Shown piece by piece: positions 22,794 to 34,654 of a DNA stretch of 64,000 nucleotides; position 1 is the first letter of the stretch; every line of letters begins with the position of its first letter. The notes under the pieces were generated by a model that saw nothing but the letters and a program-made list of their open reading frames with translations, was not told the origin of the DNA and did no database searches. This DNA comes from Haemophilus haemolyticus (lineage in GTDB: Bacteria; Pseudomonadota; Gammaproteobacteria; Enterobacterales; Pasteurellaceae): positions 186,001 to 250,000 of the forward strand of contig NZ_QQKA01000002.1 in the NCBI RefSeq assembly GCF_003493605.1, given 5' to 3'. The translations under genes were made by a program, and so were the position numbers.

Positions 22794-23420
22794 TTATGCT
22801 TTAACTGCTGGCTTAACGATAACATCGCCATTGATAGCACCAGGTACAGAACCTTTTACTAATAGCAATTTACGCTCAGCATCTACACGAACAACTTCAA
22901 GTGATTGAACGGTTACACGCTCAGCACCTAAATGTCCTGCCATTTTTTTACCTTTAAACACACGACCTGGAGTTTGGTTTTGACCAATAGAACCAAGTAC
23001 ACGATGTGATAAAGAGTTACCATGAGTCGCATCTTGAGTACGGAAGTTCCAACGTTTAACACCACCTTGGAAACCTTTACCTTTAGAAGTACCAGTAACA
23101 TCTACTTTTTTAACATCTGCAAAGATGTCAACATTGATTTCTTGACCTAAAGTGAATTCTTCACCTTCAGTACGAAATTCCCATAAACCGCGACCAGCTT
23201 CAACACCTGCTTTCACGAAATGACCTGCTTCAGGTTTAGTTACACGATTCGCTTTTTTAGAACCAGTAGTAACTTGAACTGCAGTATAGCCATCGTTTTC
23301 AAGAGTTTTAACTTGAGTTACGCGGTTGGCTTCAATTTCGATAACGGTAACTGGTACTGACACGCCGTCTTCATTGAAGATACGGGTCATACCAACTTTA
23401 CGACCGACTAAACCAATCAT
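22794..23420 (-). CDS. rplC: 50S ribosomal protein L3
   Basis: 208 residues, starting [15 protein letters not shown]. Early assembly protein whose extension reaches towards the peptidyl transferase centre ([21 protein letters not shown], with the glutamine that PrmB methylates in E. coli). Sixteen bases after rpsJ. Confidence 0.98.
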   Translation of the reverse strand: MIGLVGRKVGMTRIFNEDGVSVPVTVIEIEANRVTQVKTLENDGYTAVQVTTGSKKANRVTKPEAGHFVKAGVEAGRGLWEFRTEGEEFTLGQEINVDIFADVKKVDVTGTSKGKGFQGGVKRWNFRTQDATHGNSLSHRVLGSIGQNQTPGRVFKGKKMAGHLGAERVTVQSLEVVRVDAERKLLLVKGSVPGAINGDVIVKPAVKA

Positions 23421-23436
23421 TGTAATAACCTCTTAA

Positions 23437-23935
<499 letters not shown>

Positions 23936-23941
23936 TCGCAG

Positions 23942-23970
23942 ATACTACACAAAAGTTAAACAAATTGCAA
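23942..23970 (-). promoter_or_regulatory. sigma-70 promoter of the S10 operon
   Basis: Minus strand: -35 TTGCAA (23965-23970), exactly 17 bases, -10 TAGTAT (23942-23947). Strong promoter driving rpsJ-rpsQ. Confidence 0.8.
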
Positions 23971-23993
23971 GGGATTTATTCAAAGCAAATAAA

Positions 23994-24055
23994 AAGTGCG
24001 GTCATTTATCGCCGTATTTTCTCATCGAAAAACACTGAGAAAAATCACCGCACTT
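23994..24055 (-). terminator. terminator after ftsX, paired uptake signals
   Basis: Inverted uptake signals at 23994 and 24047 with a long, partly self-complementary loop, followed on the minus strand by TTTTTATTT. It insulates the S10 promoter from the ftsYEX operon. Confidence 0.7.
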
Positions 24056-24067
24056 AGCATATTAAAA

Positions 24068-25000
24068 TTATTGATGGTTATCTAATAGCGTAATATGTCG
24101 TTTTGCTACAATCCACGCACCAACATATCCCATAATTAAACAGCACACTAATAAGAATACAAATTCGCCAACGACTAATCCATTCAAACTGAATTGGACG
24201 GCAAAAATATCCGTTACATATTTCACTGCAGAAGTAAAATAGCTGATAATAAAGCTACTAAAAATTGCTGCAACTAACCCACCCAACAGGGCATAAATCA
24301 TCCCTGTATAAAGATAAGGACGAAGGATAAATTGATCTGTTGCACCAAGCAATTTCATCACATCAATACTTGATCGGCTACTATACACATCAGAGCGAAT
24401 ACTGTTACCAATAACTAAAAATACCGCTATCGTCATTAATACCGTACAGAAAATTGCCACATGGGCGATTAACCAAGAAAGTGCGGTTAATTTTTCCATC
24501 CAATCGTTATCCAAGCGAACTTCTTGCACGCCTTTAATTTTATTTAAATTGGTACGTAACTCATCACGTTTTTCTGAAACATTAAATTCGCTTGTCGGTT
24601 TTACCATGACGACTGCAGGTAATGGATTATCATCCAGAATTTCTAATTCTTCACCAAAACCAGACCAGCTTTTAAATTCCTTTAAACTTTCTTGGCGAGA
24701 GACATAATTCAGTGATTCCACTCCCTCTTGTTGACGGATTTTCTCTACCACTAAATTCGCGTCTTCCTCACTTAAATTTTTATGAAGATAAATCGTCAAT
24801 TCACTTTCAGGATAAAATTGAGTGGTCGCTAAATGTAAATTTTTCCACATTAAATAGCTCACGGTTGGGATCGTCAGAGATACAGCAATCACCAAAATCG
24901 TAAGCAGCGTGCCAAATTTACGTTGCCATAAATCCGCCCATACTGCACGCAAAGTATAGGCTGTTTGAACAAAAAAGGATGCATCCGTTGATCGGCTCAT
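24068..25000 (-). CDS. ftsX: cell division protein FtsX
   Basis: Inner-membrane partner of the FtsE ATPase. 310 residues with a cytoplasmic N-terminus, one membrane segment near 30-55, a periplasmic loop (to about 170) and three more membrane segments, the four-TM FtsX design. FtsEX controls septal murein hydrolases through the periplasmic loop (EnvC in E. coli). It starts nine bases after ftsE and is the last gene of the ftsYEX operon. An uptake signal lies inside the gene. Confidence 0.96.
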   Translation of the reverse strand: MSRSTDASFFVQTAYTLRAVWADLWQRKFGTLLTILVIAVSLTIPTVSYLMWKNLHLATTQFYPESELTIYLHKNLSEEDANLVVEKIRQQEGVESLNYVSRQESLKEFKSWSGFGEELEILDDNPLPAVVMVKPTSEFNVSEKRDELRTNLNKIKGVQEVRLDNDWMEKLTALSWLIAHVAIFCTVLMTIAVFLVIGNSIRSDVYSSRSSIDVMKLLGATDQFILRPYLYTGMIYALLGGLVAAIFSSFIISYFTSAVKYVTDIFAVQFSLNGLVVGEFVFLLVCCLIMGYVGAWIVAKRHITLLDNHQ

Positions 25001-25009
25001 GATTATTCC

Positions 25010-25666
25010 TTAATAACGTAAATAACCTTGTTCAAGCACAAGACAAGGTTTTGGTTTTTGTTGAATTAAATTAATGTCGTGAGTAGCAATTAACACAGTC
25101 ATTCCTAGACGATTAAATTCTTCAAACAAATTAAAAATCCCTACGGAAAGTTCATCGTCTAAATTACCCGTTGGTTCATCTGCTAGTAAGAGCTGAGGTT
25201 TATGCACAATCGCACGCGCAATATCAACGCGTTGCTGCTCACCGCCAGAAATTTGTGGTGGCAAATAGTGCGCTTTATTACGTAATCCTACACGATCTAA
25301 AGATACCATCGCACGTGTATGCGCATCTTTTGGATGCATACCTGCAATAATCAATGGCAATGCCACATTTTCTACTACAGTACGATCTGTTAATAAACGA
25401 TAATCTTGGTGAACCATACCAATTTGGCGACGCAGAAATGGAATTTCATATTTCGACAAGCGAGTAATATCGTGTCCGTTAAACCAAATTTGACCCGCAT
25501 TGGCTTTTTCCATCCCCATAATAAGCTTGAGTAATGTACTTTTCCCTGCGCCTGAATGCCCAACCAAGTAAGTCATACTTCCCACAGGAAGATGAAAATT
25601 CAAGCCCTGTAACGCGGGCTGCGTTGCACCATGATAGGCTTTAGAAACATTTGAGAACTTAATCAC
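25010..25666 (-). CDS. ftsE: cell division ATP-binding protein FtsE
   Basis: ABC-type ATPase of 218 residues. Walker A GHSGAGKSTL (about 36-45), signature ISGGEQQR, Walker B LLLADEPTGNLD and the switch histidine in ATHD are all present. Works with FtsX at the septum. Eighteen bases after ftsY. Confidence 0.97.
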   Translation of the reverse strand: MIKFSNVSKAYHGATQPALQGLNFHLPVGSMTYLVGHSGAGKSTLLKLIMGMEKANAGQIWFNGHDITRLSKYEIPFLRRQIGMVHQDYRLLTDRTVVENVALPLIIAGMHPKDAHTRAMVSLDRVGLRNKAHYLPPQISGGEQQRVDIARAIVHKPQLLLADEPTGNLDDELSVGIFNLFEEFNRLGMTVLIATHDINLIQQKPKPCLVLEQGYLRY

Positions 25667-25684
25667 AATTTTTCCTTATTCTTT

Positions 25685-27031
25685 TTATTCTTCTTCATGA
25701 ACGAATAATGCCTCAATAAATTCTTTAGCATTAAACTCACGTAAATCTTCAATTTTCTCGCCTACACCGATATAGCGAATAGGCAACTTAAACTGATCGG
25801 CTATGGCAAAAATCACGCCACCTTTTGCCGTGCCATCTAATTTTGTTAGAGAGATTCCTGTTAAACCCACAGCCTCATTAAATAACTTCGCTTGGCTAAT
25901 GGCATTTTGTCCCGTGCCAGCATCCAGCGTAAGCATAATTTCATGTGGCGCAGTTTCGTCATATTTTTTCAGAACACGAACAATTTTTTTCAGTTCGTCC
26001 ATTAAGTTATTTTTATTTTGCAGACGACCCGCCGTATCCGCAATAAGAATATCAATATTGCGTGCAGCCGCTGATTGCATCGCATCAAAAATCACCGACG
26101 CAGAATCAGACCCCGTGCTTTGCGCAACAACTGGAATACGATTGCGCTCGCCCCAAACTTGAAGCTGCTCAACAGCCGCCGCGCGGAAAGTATCGCCCGC
26201 TGCAAGCATCACTGATTTTCCTTCAGCCTGAAATTTACGTGCAAGTTTACCAATTGTCGTCGTTTTACCCACGCCATTTACGCCCACCATTAAAATCACA
26301 TAAGGTTTTTTCGTGCTATCAATCTCTAACGGTTGTGCTACTGGCTCAAGAATATCCGCCATTTCTACTTTTAATTGTTGATATAAAAGCTCTGCATCTT
26401 GTAATTCTTTGCGGCTTGCATGTTCAGTCAAATTTTTGATGATTTTACTTGTTGTCGGCACGCCAATATCTGCAATCAAAAGTTGTTCTTCTAATTCTTC
26501 AAACAGCTCATCATCAATTTTCTTTCCTAAGAAAAAACTACGAAAACCTGCGCCAATATTTTGTTTAGTTTTCAGTAATCCCTTAACTAAACGACTAAAA
26601 AAGCCCCCTTCACTTGGTTTTTCGCGAGTTTCAATTTCAACAACAGGCTGAAGCTCATTTTTAATATCTTCAACAATTTCAGATTCAACCACTGTTTCTG
26701 TAATCGGAAAGTCATCTTCTAAATTTTTCGCTTCGATGATTTCTTCAATCGGCTCAAGTGCGGTTGAAATTTCCTGTATTTTTTCTTCTTCAACGATTTC
26801 ATTCGTTTCAATGCTTTCTACTAAAAACGGCTCAGATTCCACCGCACTTTCTACTGACTCTAATTCAGACGGTTCTTCAACTAAATCATGAGTTTCAAGT
26901 TTTTCAATAGACGGCTCGATATCTTTTATCTTTTCTTCTTCAATTATTGGCTCAATTTTAAGTTCATCTTGCTTTTTATTACGTCCAAATAACGATGCCC
27001 AAAATCCGCCTTTTTTATTTTCTTCAGCCAT
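25685..27031 (-). CDS. ftsY: signal recognition particle receptor FtsY
   Basis: GTPase that receives SRP-nascent chain complexes at the membrane. 448 residues. The first 150 are a very acidic A domain (long Glu-rich runs); the N domain follows (residues about 155-230), then the G domain with GVNGVGKTTTIGKLA, DTFRAAA, DTAGR and TKLDGTAKGG. Two uptake signals lie in the poorly conserved acidic region, where they cost least. First gene of ftsYEX; a divergent 96-base region separates it from rsmD. Confidence 0.97.
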   Translation of the reverse strand: MAEENKKGGFWASLFGRNKKQDELKIEPIIEEEKIKDIEPSIEKLETHDLVEEPSELESVESAVESEPFLVESIETNEIVEEEKIQEISTALEPIEEIIEAKNLEDDFPITETVVESEIVEDIKNELQPVVEIETREKPSEGGFFSRLVKGLLKTKQNIGAGFRSFFLGKKIDDELFEELEEQLLIADIGVPTTSKIIKNLTEHASRKELQDAELLYQQLKVEMADILEPVAQPLEIDSTKKPYVILMVGVNGVGKTTTIGKLARKFQAEGKSVMLAAGDTFRAAAVEQLQVWGERNRIPVVAQSTGSDSASVIFDAMQSAAARNIDILIADTAGRLQNKNNLMDELKKIVRVLKKYDETAPHEIMLTLDAGTGQNAISQAKLFNEAVGLTGISLTKLDGTAKGGVIFAIADQFKLPIRYIGVGEKIEDLREFNAKEFIEALFVHEEE

Positions 27032-27127
27032 AAAATGCTCTCTTAACTGTAATCCGATAAAAATGTCGTTTATTCTAGCAAAAAATCGTCTAAACTAAGC
27101 ACAATTTTCAATAAAAATCGAATCTTT

Positions 27128-27709
27128 ATGAAAAAAATACAAACGCCAAATGCAAAGGGCGAGGTTCGCATTATTGCTGGACTGTGGCGAGGGCGAAAAC
27201 TTCCCGTATTAAATTCAGAAGGCTTACGCCCAACTGGCGATAGAGTGAAAGAAACGCTTTTTAATTGGTTAATGCCTTATATCCACCAAGCTGAATGTTT
27301 AGATGGCTTTGCGGGGAGTGGCTCATTAGGTTTTGAGGCACTTTCTCGCCAAGCGAAAAAAGTGACTTTTTTAGAACTAGATAAAACTATCGCTGATCAA
27401 TTAAAAAAGAATTTACAAACACTCAAATGCTCATCAGAACAGGCTGAAGTGATTAATCAAAGTAGTTTGGATTTTCTAAAACAGCCACAAAATCAACCGC
27501 ACTTTGACGTGGTGTTTTTAGATCCACCCTTTCATTTTAATTTGGCAGAACAAGCAATTAACTTGCTTTGTGAAAATAATTGGCTAAAACCCAATGCGTT
27601 AATTTACGTAGAAACAGAGAAAGATAAACCGCTCATCACACCTGAAAACTGGACGTTATTGAAAGAAAAAACGACAGGAATGGTGAGTTATCGTTTATAT
27701 CAGAATTAG
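27128..27709 (+). CDS. rsmD: 16S rRNA (guanine-966-N2)-methyltransferase
   Basis: 193 residues. Methylates G966 in the small subunit using SAM. Visible are the substrate/N-terminal motif RIIAGLWRGRKLPV, the SAM-binding LDGFAGSGSLGFEALSR (residues about 57-73) and the catalytic motif DPPF. Followed nine bases later by trmL, so two RNA methyltransferases share a transcript. In E. coli rsmD also sits next to ftsY. Confidence 0.95.
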   Translation: MKKIQTPNAKGEVRIIAGLWRGRKLPVLNSEGLRPTGDRVKETLFNWLMPYIHQAECLDGFAGSGSLGFEALSRQAKKVTFLELDKTIADQLKKNLQTLKCSSEQAEVINQSSLDFLKQPQNQPHFDVVFLDPPFHFNLAEQAINLLCENNWLKPNALIYVETEKDKPLITPENWTLLKEKTTGMVSYRLYQN

Positions 27710-27718
27710 AGAAAAATT

Positions 27719-28201
27719 ATGTTAGATATCGTTTTATATGAACCAGAAATCCCACAAAATACCGGTAACATTATTCGCCTTTGTGCCAATACAGGGTTTC
27801 GCTTACACTTAATTGAACCGCTAGGGTTTACTTGGGATGATAAACGCTTACGCCGCTCAGGTTTAGATTACCACGAATTTGCGGAAATCAAACGCCACAA
27901 GACTTTTGAAGCCTTTTTAGAAAGCGAAAAACCCAAACGTCTCTTTGCACTCACAACAAAAGGCAGTCCAGCTCATAGCCAGGTGAAGTTTGAACTCGGT
28001 GATTATTTAATGTTTGGGCCCGAAACTCGCGGCATTCCTATGTCAATTTTAAATGAAATGCCGATGGAACAAAAAATTCGCATTCCAATGACAGCCAATA
28101 GCCGCAGTATGAACTTATCTAATTCTGTTGCAGTGACGGTCTATGAAGCGTGGCGACAATTAGGTTATGAAGGTGCAATAAATTTACCAGAAGTAGAATA
28201 A
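27719..28201 (+). CDS. trmL: tRNA (cytidine/uridine-34-2'-O)-methyltransferase
   Basis: 160-residue SPOUT-class enzyme that methylates the wobble ribose of tRNA-Leu isoacceptors. The knot motifs are clear: [28 protein letters not shown] and [21 protein letters not shown]. Last gene before an uptake-signal terminator. The H. influenzae homologue (YibK) was used as a structural model of the trefoil-knot fold. Confidence 0.95.
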   Translation: MLDIVLYEPEIPQNTGNIIRLCANTGFRLHLIEPLGFTWDDKRLRRSGLDYHEFAEIKRHKTFEAFLESEKPKRLFALTTKGSPAHSQVKFELGDYLMFGPETRGIPMSILNEMPMEQKIRIPMTANSRSMNLSNSVAVTVYEAWRQLGYEGAINLPEVE

Positions 28202-28205
28202 ACAA

Positions 28206-28247
28206 AAAAGTGCGGTTAAAATTTAATAAGATTTTTAACCGCTCTTT
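28206..28247. terminator. bidirectional terminator between trmL and lpsA
   Basis: Inverted repeat of an uptake signal (28208) and a one-mismatch copy (ACCGCTCTT), arms extended by TAAAA / TTTTTA, followed by TTTTGTTATTT on the plus strand. Confidence 0.75.
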
Positions 28248-28249
28248 TG

Positions 28250-29080
28250 TTATTTAAATGGCACTTGTTTTCCGAATATCCGTTTTTTTATTCTAATTAG
28301 TTCATTTTTTATTTTAGCTAAAGGTTTAGCGGGAATTTGGTTTTTATGCACTCTTTCCCTACCATTATGCAAACTACTCTCAAAATAATTTTCATCATGC
28401 AGAATAAAACTTTGAGCGCATATTGCAGGGGAAAGTTGCATAACTTTATAATCTTTTTGTCCTAATAATTCATCAAAAATTAGAGTATCAATAGCAAGAT
28501 AAAGTTGTTTATTTCTTATGTTATTCAATAAATATCTAGCCCCCTTAGCTGTGATTGAATAGCCAGCCATTCCAGTATGTTTGAATTTCAATCGGGAAAT
28601 ATTTCTATTACATTTTATTTGCTCACGCTTTCCATAAATTATTTTTCCATGAGCTTCTAACTTCAATATATCAGTATCTTCAGGTATATAATCAATATTC
28701 AACAATTCTTTTGCATTTTCTCCCAAATAAATATCGTCTTCAAAAATATTAATATAATCTAAATTATTTTCTAAAACGAAATTCCATAAAACGATATGGC
28801 TTAATGCACAGGCTATCTCAGCATCACACAAAGTTGCTTTTGATGAACGGTCAAAGATGATATTAAATTTTTTAGCGGTTTCTTCAATAAGATCAGGCGT
28901 GATAGCATCAAAGAATGCAAAAGGAATATTCTGCTTACCGAATTCTTCGGTAATATGTTTACGGCGTTTTTGCTCAGTCGTTAAACTAATGACATAATTG
29001 TGCTGTGCTGTGCTGTGCTGTGCTGTGCTGTGCTGTGCTGTGCTGTGCTGTGCTGTGCTGTGCTGTGCTGTGCTGTGCAT
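28250..29080 (-). CDS. lpsA: lipooligosaccharide glycosyltransferase (GT25, LpsA type) with 5' pentanucleotide repeat
   Basis: Family 25 glycosyltransferase, about 276 residues. LpsA adds the first hexose (Glc or Gal) to the third heptose of the lipooligosaccharide core. Recognised from NYVISLTTEQKRRKHI, the catalytic acid motif INIFEDDIYLGENA, and the C-terminus GKQVPFK, plus its place between trmL and ribB. The ATG at 29080 is followed at once by 16 copies of GCACA, read as five HSTAQ repeats, before the conserved NYVIS start of the enzyme. I prefer this ATG over the in-frame TTG four codons upstream. The frame is open here (ON). A gain or loss of one unit would shift the frame. The middle part differs from the Rd sequence I remember, so acceptor or donor choice may differ. 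Confidence 0.88.
   Translation of the reverse strand: MHSTAQHSTAQHSTAQHSTAQHSTAQHNYVISLTTEQKRRKHITEEFGKQNIPFAFFDAITPDLIEETAKKFNIIFDRSSKATLCDAEIACALSHIVLWNFVLENNLDYINIFEDDIYLGENAKELLNIDYIPEDTDILKLEAHGKIIYGKREQIKCNRNISRLKFKHTGMAGYSITAKGARYLLNNIRNKQLYLAIDTLIFDELLGQKDYKVMQLSPAICAQSFILHDENYFESSLHNGRERVHKNQIPAKPLAKIKNELIRIKKRIFGKQVPFK
28999..29078 (-). repeat. pentanucleotide microsatellite (GCACA)16 in lpsA
   Basis: Uninterrupted 80-base tract, exactly 16 copies of a 5-base unit (GCACA on the coding strand), starting directly after the ATG. Because 5 is not a multiple of 3, copy-number change switches the reading frame, the usual mechanism of Haemophilus phase variation but with an unusual unit length. 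Confidence 0.97.
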
Positions 29081-29125
29081 AAAAGTTACCAAAATAAATA
29101 AAAAGATGGAACAGTATAATATAAA

Positions 29126-29163
29126 AAGTGCGGTGAAAAATCATAGAAATTTTCACCGCACTT
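29126..29163 (-). terminator. terminator after ribB, paired uptake signals
   Basis: Fourteen-base perfect stem containing uptake signals at 29126 and 29155, followed on the minus strand by TTTTTATATT, seven bases past the ribB stop. Confidence 0.8.
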
Positions 29164-29170
29164 CTTCATG

Positions 29171-29818
29171 CTAAATATTATGCGTTAAACGATATTCAAC
29201 CAAATCTTCAATGGTTAGCACCGAATAACCAAATTTTTTTGCAAATTCTACAATCTCAGGGGCGCGAGCCATTGTGCCGTCGTCATTCGTGATTTCACAA
29301 ATAACGCCTGCTTCTTTAAACCCTGCTAGACGCGCTAAATCAACGGAAGCTTCAGTATGTCCTCGGCGGGTAAGTACACCCCCATTTGCTGCACGAAGTG
29401 GAAAGACATGACCAGGACGATGTAAATCTGTTGGAAGTGCATTATCTGCAATCGCCGTTTGAATAGTGGTTACTCGGTCTGCGGCAGATACGCCTGTAGA
29501 AACACCTTTTGCAGCTTCTATTGTCACCGTAAAAGCCGTTTTGTTTACACTATTATTGCGTTCTACCATTGGCGGTAAATCGAGTTGTTTACAACGTTCA
29601 TCAGTAATGCATAAACAAACTATACCACTGCCATAACGAATTAATTTTGCCATTTGTTCTGACGTGATTGTTTCTGCCGGGAAAATTAAATCGCCTTCAT
29701 TTTCACGATCTTCATCATCTAAAACTAATACACCATTTCCATTTTTGAAGGCATTAATTGCATTAAGTACGCGTTCTTCAGCGGTATTGCCGAATGGAGA
29801 TAAAATTGACTGATTCAT
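29171..29818 (-). CDS. ribB: 3,4-dihydroxy-2-butanone 4-phosphate synthase
   Basis: Converts ribulose 5-phosphate to the four-carbon precursor of riboflavin. 215 residues, monofunctional (no GTP cyclohydrolase II fused), as in enteric bacteria. Motifs: [16 protein letters not shown] (metal and substrate binding) and [10 protein letters not shown] near the middle, [13 protein letters not shown] after it. It is transcribed alone behind an FMN riboswitch, so flavin represses it. Confidence 0.97.
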   Translation of the reverse strand: MNQSILSPFGNTAEERVLNAINAFKNGNGVLVLDDEDRENEGDLIFPAETITSEQMAKLIRYGSGIVCLCITDERCKQLDLPPMVERNNSVNKTAFTVTIEAAKGVSTGVSAADRVTTIQTAIADNALPTDLHRPGHVFPLRAANGGVLTRRGHTEASVDLARLAGFKEAGVICEITNDDGTMARAPEIVEFAKKFGYSVLTIEDLVEYRLTHNI

Positions 29819-29911
29819 AGTAATTTCCTAATTTGAGATTTCAATTAAATACCAGAATCAGGGCTGAGAAATGCAAATAAAATGAACGATTTGGGAAGCC
29901 AACTCGTTTTA

Positions 29912-31979
<2,068 letters not shown>

Positions 31980-31993
31980 ATCTCTTCCAAAAC

Positions 31994-32023
31994 AAAAGCC
32001 GATTCACTTGAATCGGCTTTTTA
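31994..32023. terminator. bidirectional terminator, phosphoesterase / fruA
   Basis: Thirteen-base perfect stem (AAAAGCCGATTCA / TGAATCGGCTTTT) with a CT loop, T-run on the plus strand and A-run giving T's on the minus strand. Serves the convergent phosphoesterase and fruA genes. Confidence 0.85.
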
Positions 32024-32039
32024 CATTCAAAGTGCGGTA

Positions 32040-33710
32040 TTATTCCGCATTGTTTTTCGATTTAATAATGGCGTAAACGACACCTGTTGATAAAGCACCA
32101 ATCGCGATTGCACCAAGATATTTTAATGGCTCAGATACAAATGGAATGACAAATAATCCGCCGTGTGGAGCTTGTAATGTAATATTTAATCCCATTGAAA
32201 TCGCACCCGCCACCGCACCACCAATCACTGAGCTAATAATGACTCGAATTGGATCTGCTGCCACAAATGGTAATGCACCTTCGGAAATAAAACATAAACC
32301 AAGAACGAATGATGCTTTCCCCGCATCGCGTTGGCTAACGGTGAATTTATTGCGAGCAATCCAAGTCGCCACTGTCATACCAATTGGTGGAACCATACCA
32401 GCGGCCATTGCCGCAGCCATTGGCGTATAAACTTGGGATGCAATCAATCCAACAGAAAAGGTGTATGCTGCTTTATTTACCGGCCCGCCCATATCGATAC
32501 ACATCATTGCACCGATAATTGCGCCTAACACAATCGCATTCACTTCTCCCATTGAAGTAAGCCAATTACTTAGCTCTTTCATAATTTCAGCCACTGGTGG
32601 ATTGATCAGGTAAATCATCGTCAAACCAACAATCATCGAACCCAAGAGAGGTAAAATTAAAATCGGTTTTAATGAAGTCAGGCTTGCTGGTAATCGAATA
32701 ATCACATTTAGCCCTTTCACCACATAGCCCGCTAAGAAACCAGCAATAATACCGCCAAGAATCCCTGCACCCGCCTCACTTGCCAGCATCCCCGCAATCA
32801 AACCAACTGCAAGCCCTGGACGATCAGCGATAGAAAATGCAACATAGCCAGCAAATACGGCGATCATTAATTTAAACGCCACACCTCCGCCAATATTCAT
32901 TAGTACATCAGGAAGATCTTGTAAGATTCCTGTATTTTCAATCACATTAAAACTGAACATAAAGGAAATCGCGATCAACAACCCACCCGCAACAACTAAC
33001 GGTAACATATGAGAAACGCCAGTCATTAAGTGTTTATACACACCTTTTTTCTCACGGCTTTCTTCTTTCACTCCCGCATTATTTCCACCATCAAAAATTT
33101 TGGCTTCTTTAAATGCTTTATCAAATTCTTGCTCGGTTTTCTTCAGGGCTAATCCTGTTGAAGTGCGATACATTGGCTTACCTTTAAATTTATCTAAAGG
33201 CACATCAATATCTGCTGCAACAAATACCAAATCAGCCGCGGCAACTTCTTCTGCCGTAATTTCATTGCCAGCCCCAACTTGACCACGGGTTTCAACTTTT
33301 ACATTCCAACCTTGTTTTTTAGCATAGGTTTCGATCGCTTCGGCTGACATAAACGTATGTGCAACGCCAGTTGGACAAGCAGTTACCGCAACAATATTTT
33401 TTACACCAGAAACACCCGTAAAACTTACCGCACTTTTCGGTGCAACATAATCTGCCCCATTGGCTAAGGCATTTGCCAGCGTGACTTCAGGGGAAATCAT
33501 AGCGATAGCTTCGCCGATAATAAAGACTTTTTTACCAACTAATGCAGGGTTATTTGGTAATACAGAACCAAATACGAGAACAAGATCTGCTTCGGTTGGT
33601 GTTTCTACAATAGAGACATTCGCTTTTTGTGCAGCTGCTCGAAAAACTTCATGTAATAAATAGGCTTTCGCATCACCTACATTAGCTGATTGGGTTAAAA
33701 ATAACTTCAT
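32040..33710 (-). CDS. fruA: fructose PTS enzyme IIBC (FruA)
   Basis: Inner-membrane permease that imports fructose as fructose 1-phosphate. 556 residues from the ATG at 33710, which has AAGGA six bases upstream; the in-frame TTG four codons earlier is less likely. A degenerate IIB' domain (1-100), the active IIB domain with the phosphorylated cysteine in VTACPTGVAHTF (near residue 112) and the hydrophobic IIC domain from about 225 on follow in the enteric order. Last gene of fruBKA. Confidence 0.96.
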   Translation of the reverse strand: MKLFLTQSANVGDAKAYLLHEVFRAAAQKANVSIVETPTEADLVLVFGSVLPNNPALVGKKVFIIGEAIAMISPEVTLANALANGADYVAPKSAVSFTGVSGVKNIVAVTACPTGVAHTFMSAEAIETYAKKQGWNVKVETRGQVGAGNEITAEEVAAADLVFVAADIDVPLDKFKGKPMYRTSTGLALKKTEQEFDKAFKEAKIFDGGNNAGVKEESREKKGVYKHLMTGVSHMLPLVVAGGLLIAISFMFSFNVIENTGILQDLPDVLMNIGGGVAFKLMIAVFAGYVAFSIADRPGLAVGLIAGMLASEAGAGILGGIIAGFLAGYVVKGLNVIIRLPASLTSLKPILILPLLGSMIVGLTMIYLINPPVAEIMKELSNWLTSMGEVNAIVLGAIIGAMMCIDMGGPVNKAAYTFSVGLIASQVYTPMAAAMAAGMVPPIGMTVATWIARNKFTVSQRDAGKASFVLGLCFISEGALPFVAADPIRVIISSVIGGAVAGAISMGLNITLQAPHGGLFVIPFVSEPLKYLGAIAIGALSTGVVYAIIKSKNNAE

Positions 33711-33711
33711 A

Positions 33712-34653
33712 CTATCCTTCAATCATCGTTATTTGTACTTTTTCTAAAATGGGGTCAAGTAAACTCAAATCACTTACACCGACATTACTTTGAGACACCG
33801 CAAAAGCAGACACAGCCGTAGCAAAAGCTAAGGTTTCTGCTTTCGATAAACCTTTTTCAAAACCATAGATTAAACCCGCTACCATGGAATCGCCCGCCCC
33901 AACAGTACTCACTACATTTTCACATTTTGGTGGTTCGGCTTTGAGCACGCCTTCATTATTAATCCATAAAGAACCTTTTGCGCCCATTGAAATAATCACG
34001 TTTTCAATGTCTTCCGCTTTGAGTTGCTGTGCAGCGGAAATAATTTCTTCAAGACTATTTAATGAATGACCAACCCAAGCCTCAAGTTCTCGATGATTGG
34101 GTTTTACTAGCCAAGGTTTCGCTTTTAATCCAGCGGTGAGCGCAGCATTGCTACTATCAAGCACAACTTTTACGCCAGCTTGGTGAAGCTGACTCAACCA
34201 ATCAGCAAATAATTCTGGAGATACACCTCGAGGTAAACTGCCACAAACTGCGACAATGTCATAATCTAAACAATAAGCCAAAGAATCCGTCACAAATTGT
34301 TGCCAAACTTGTGGGCTTATTTGATATCCCAAGAAATTTAAATCTGTCACATCCGCTTCGGTCTCGGTAATTTTTACATTGATACGCGTTTTGCCATCCA
34401 CACGGTGGAATTTATCTTCCAAATCGTGCTTATTAAACATTTGCTCGAAATCAGCTGAATTATCCTCGCCCAAGAAACCGCCTACTGCAACATCAATGCC
34501 TAAATCTTTTAGTACTTTTGCGACATTAATGCCTTTCCCTGCAGGAAATAAGCCAAGAGTTTCTACGGTATTTACTTCACCAAGTTGGATACGATTTAAA
34601 CGCCCGACTAAATCATAGGCGGCATTTAAGGTAATGGTTACGACTCTTGCCAT
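33712..34653 (-). CDS. fruK: 1-phosphofructokinase
   Basis: 313-residue PfkB-family kinase turning fructose 1-phosphate into fructose 1,6-bisphosphate. Family signatures: AGKGINVAKVL near the N-terminus and the ATP-binding/catalytic VSTVGAGDSMVAG with the base Asp near residue 255. Its last codons form the ribosome binding site of fruA; one base precedes the fruA start. Confidence 0.97.
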   Translation of the reverse strand: MARVVTITLNAAYDLVGRLNRIQLGEVNTVETLGLFPAGKGINVAKVLKDLGIDVAVGGFLGEDNSADFEQMFNKHDLEDKFHRVDGKTRINVKITETEADVTDLNFLGYQISPQVWQQFVTDSLAYCLDYDIVAVCGSLPRGVSPELFADWLSQLHQAGVKVVLDSSNAALTAGLKAKPWLVKPNHRELEAWVGHSLNSLEEIISAAQQLKAEDIENVIISMGAKGSLWINNEGVLKAEPPKCENVVSTVGAGDSMVAGLIYGFEKGLSKAETLAFATAVSAFAVSQSNVGVSDLSLLDPILEKVQITMIEG

Positions 34654-34654
34654 A

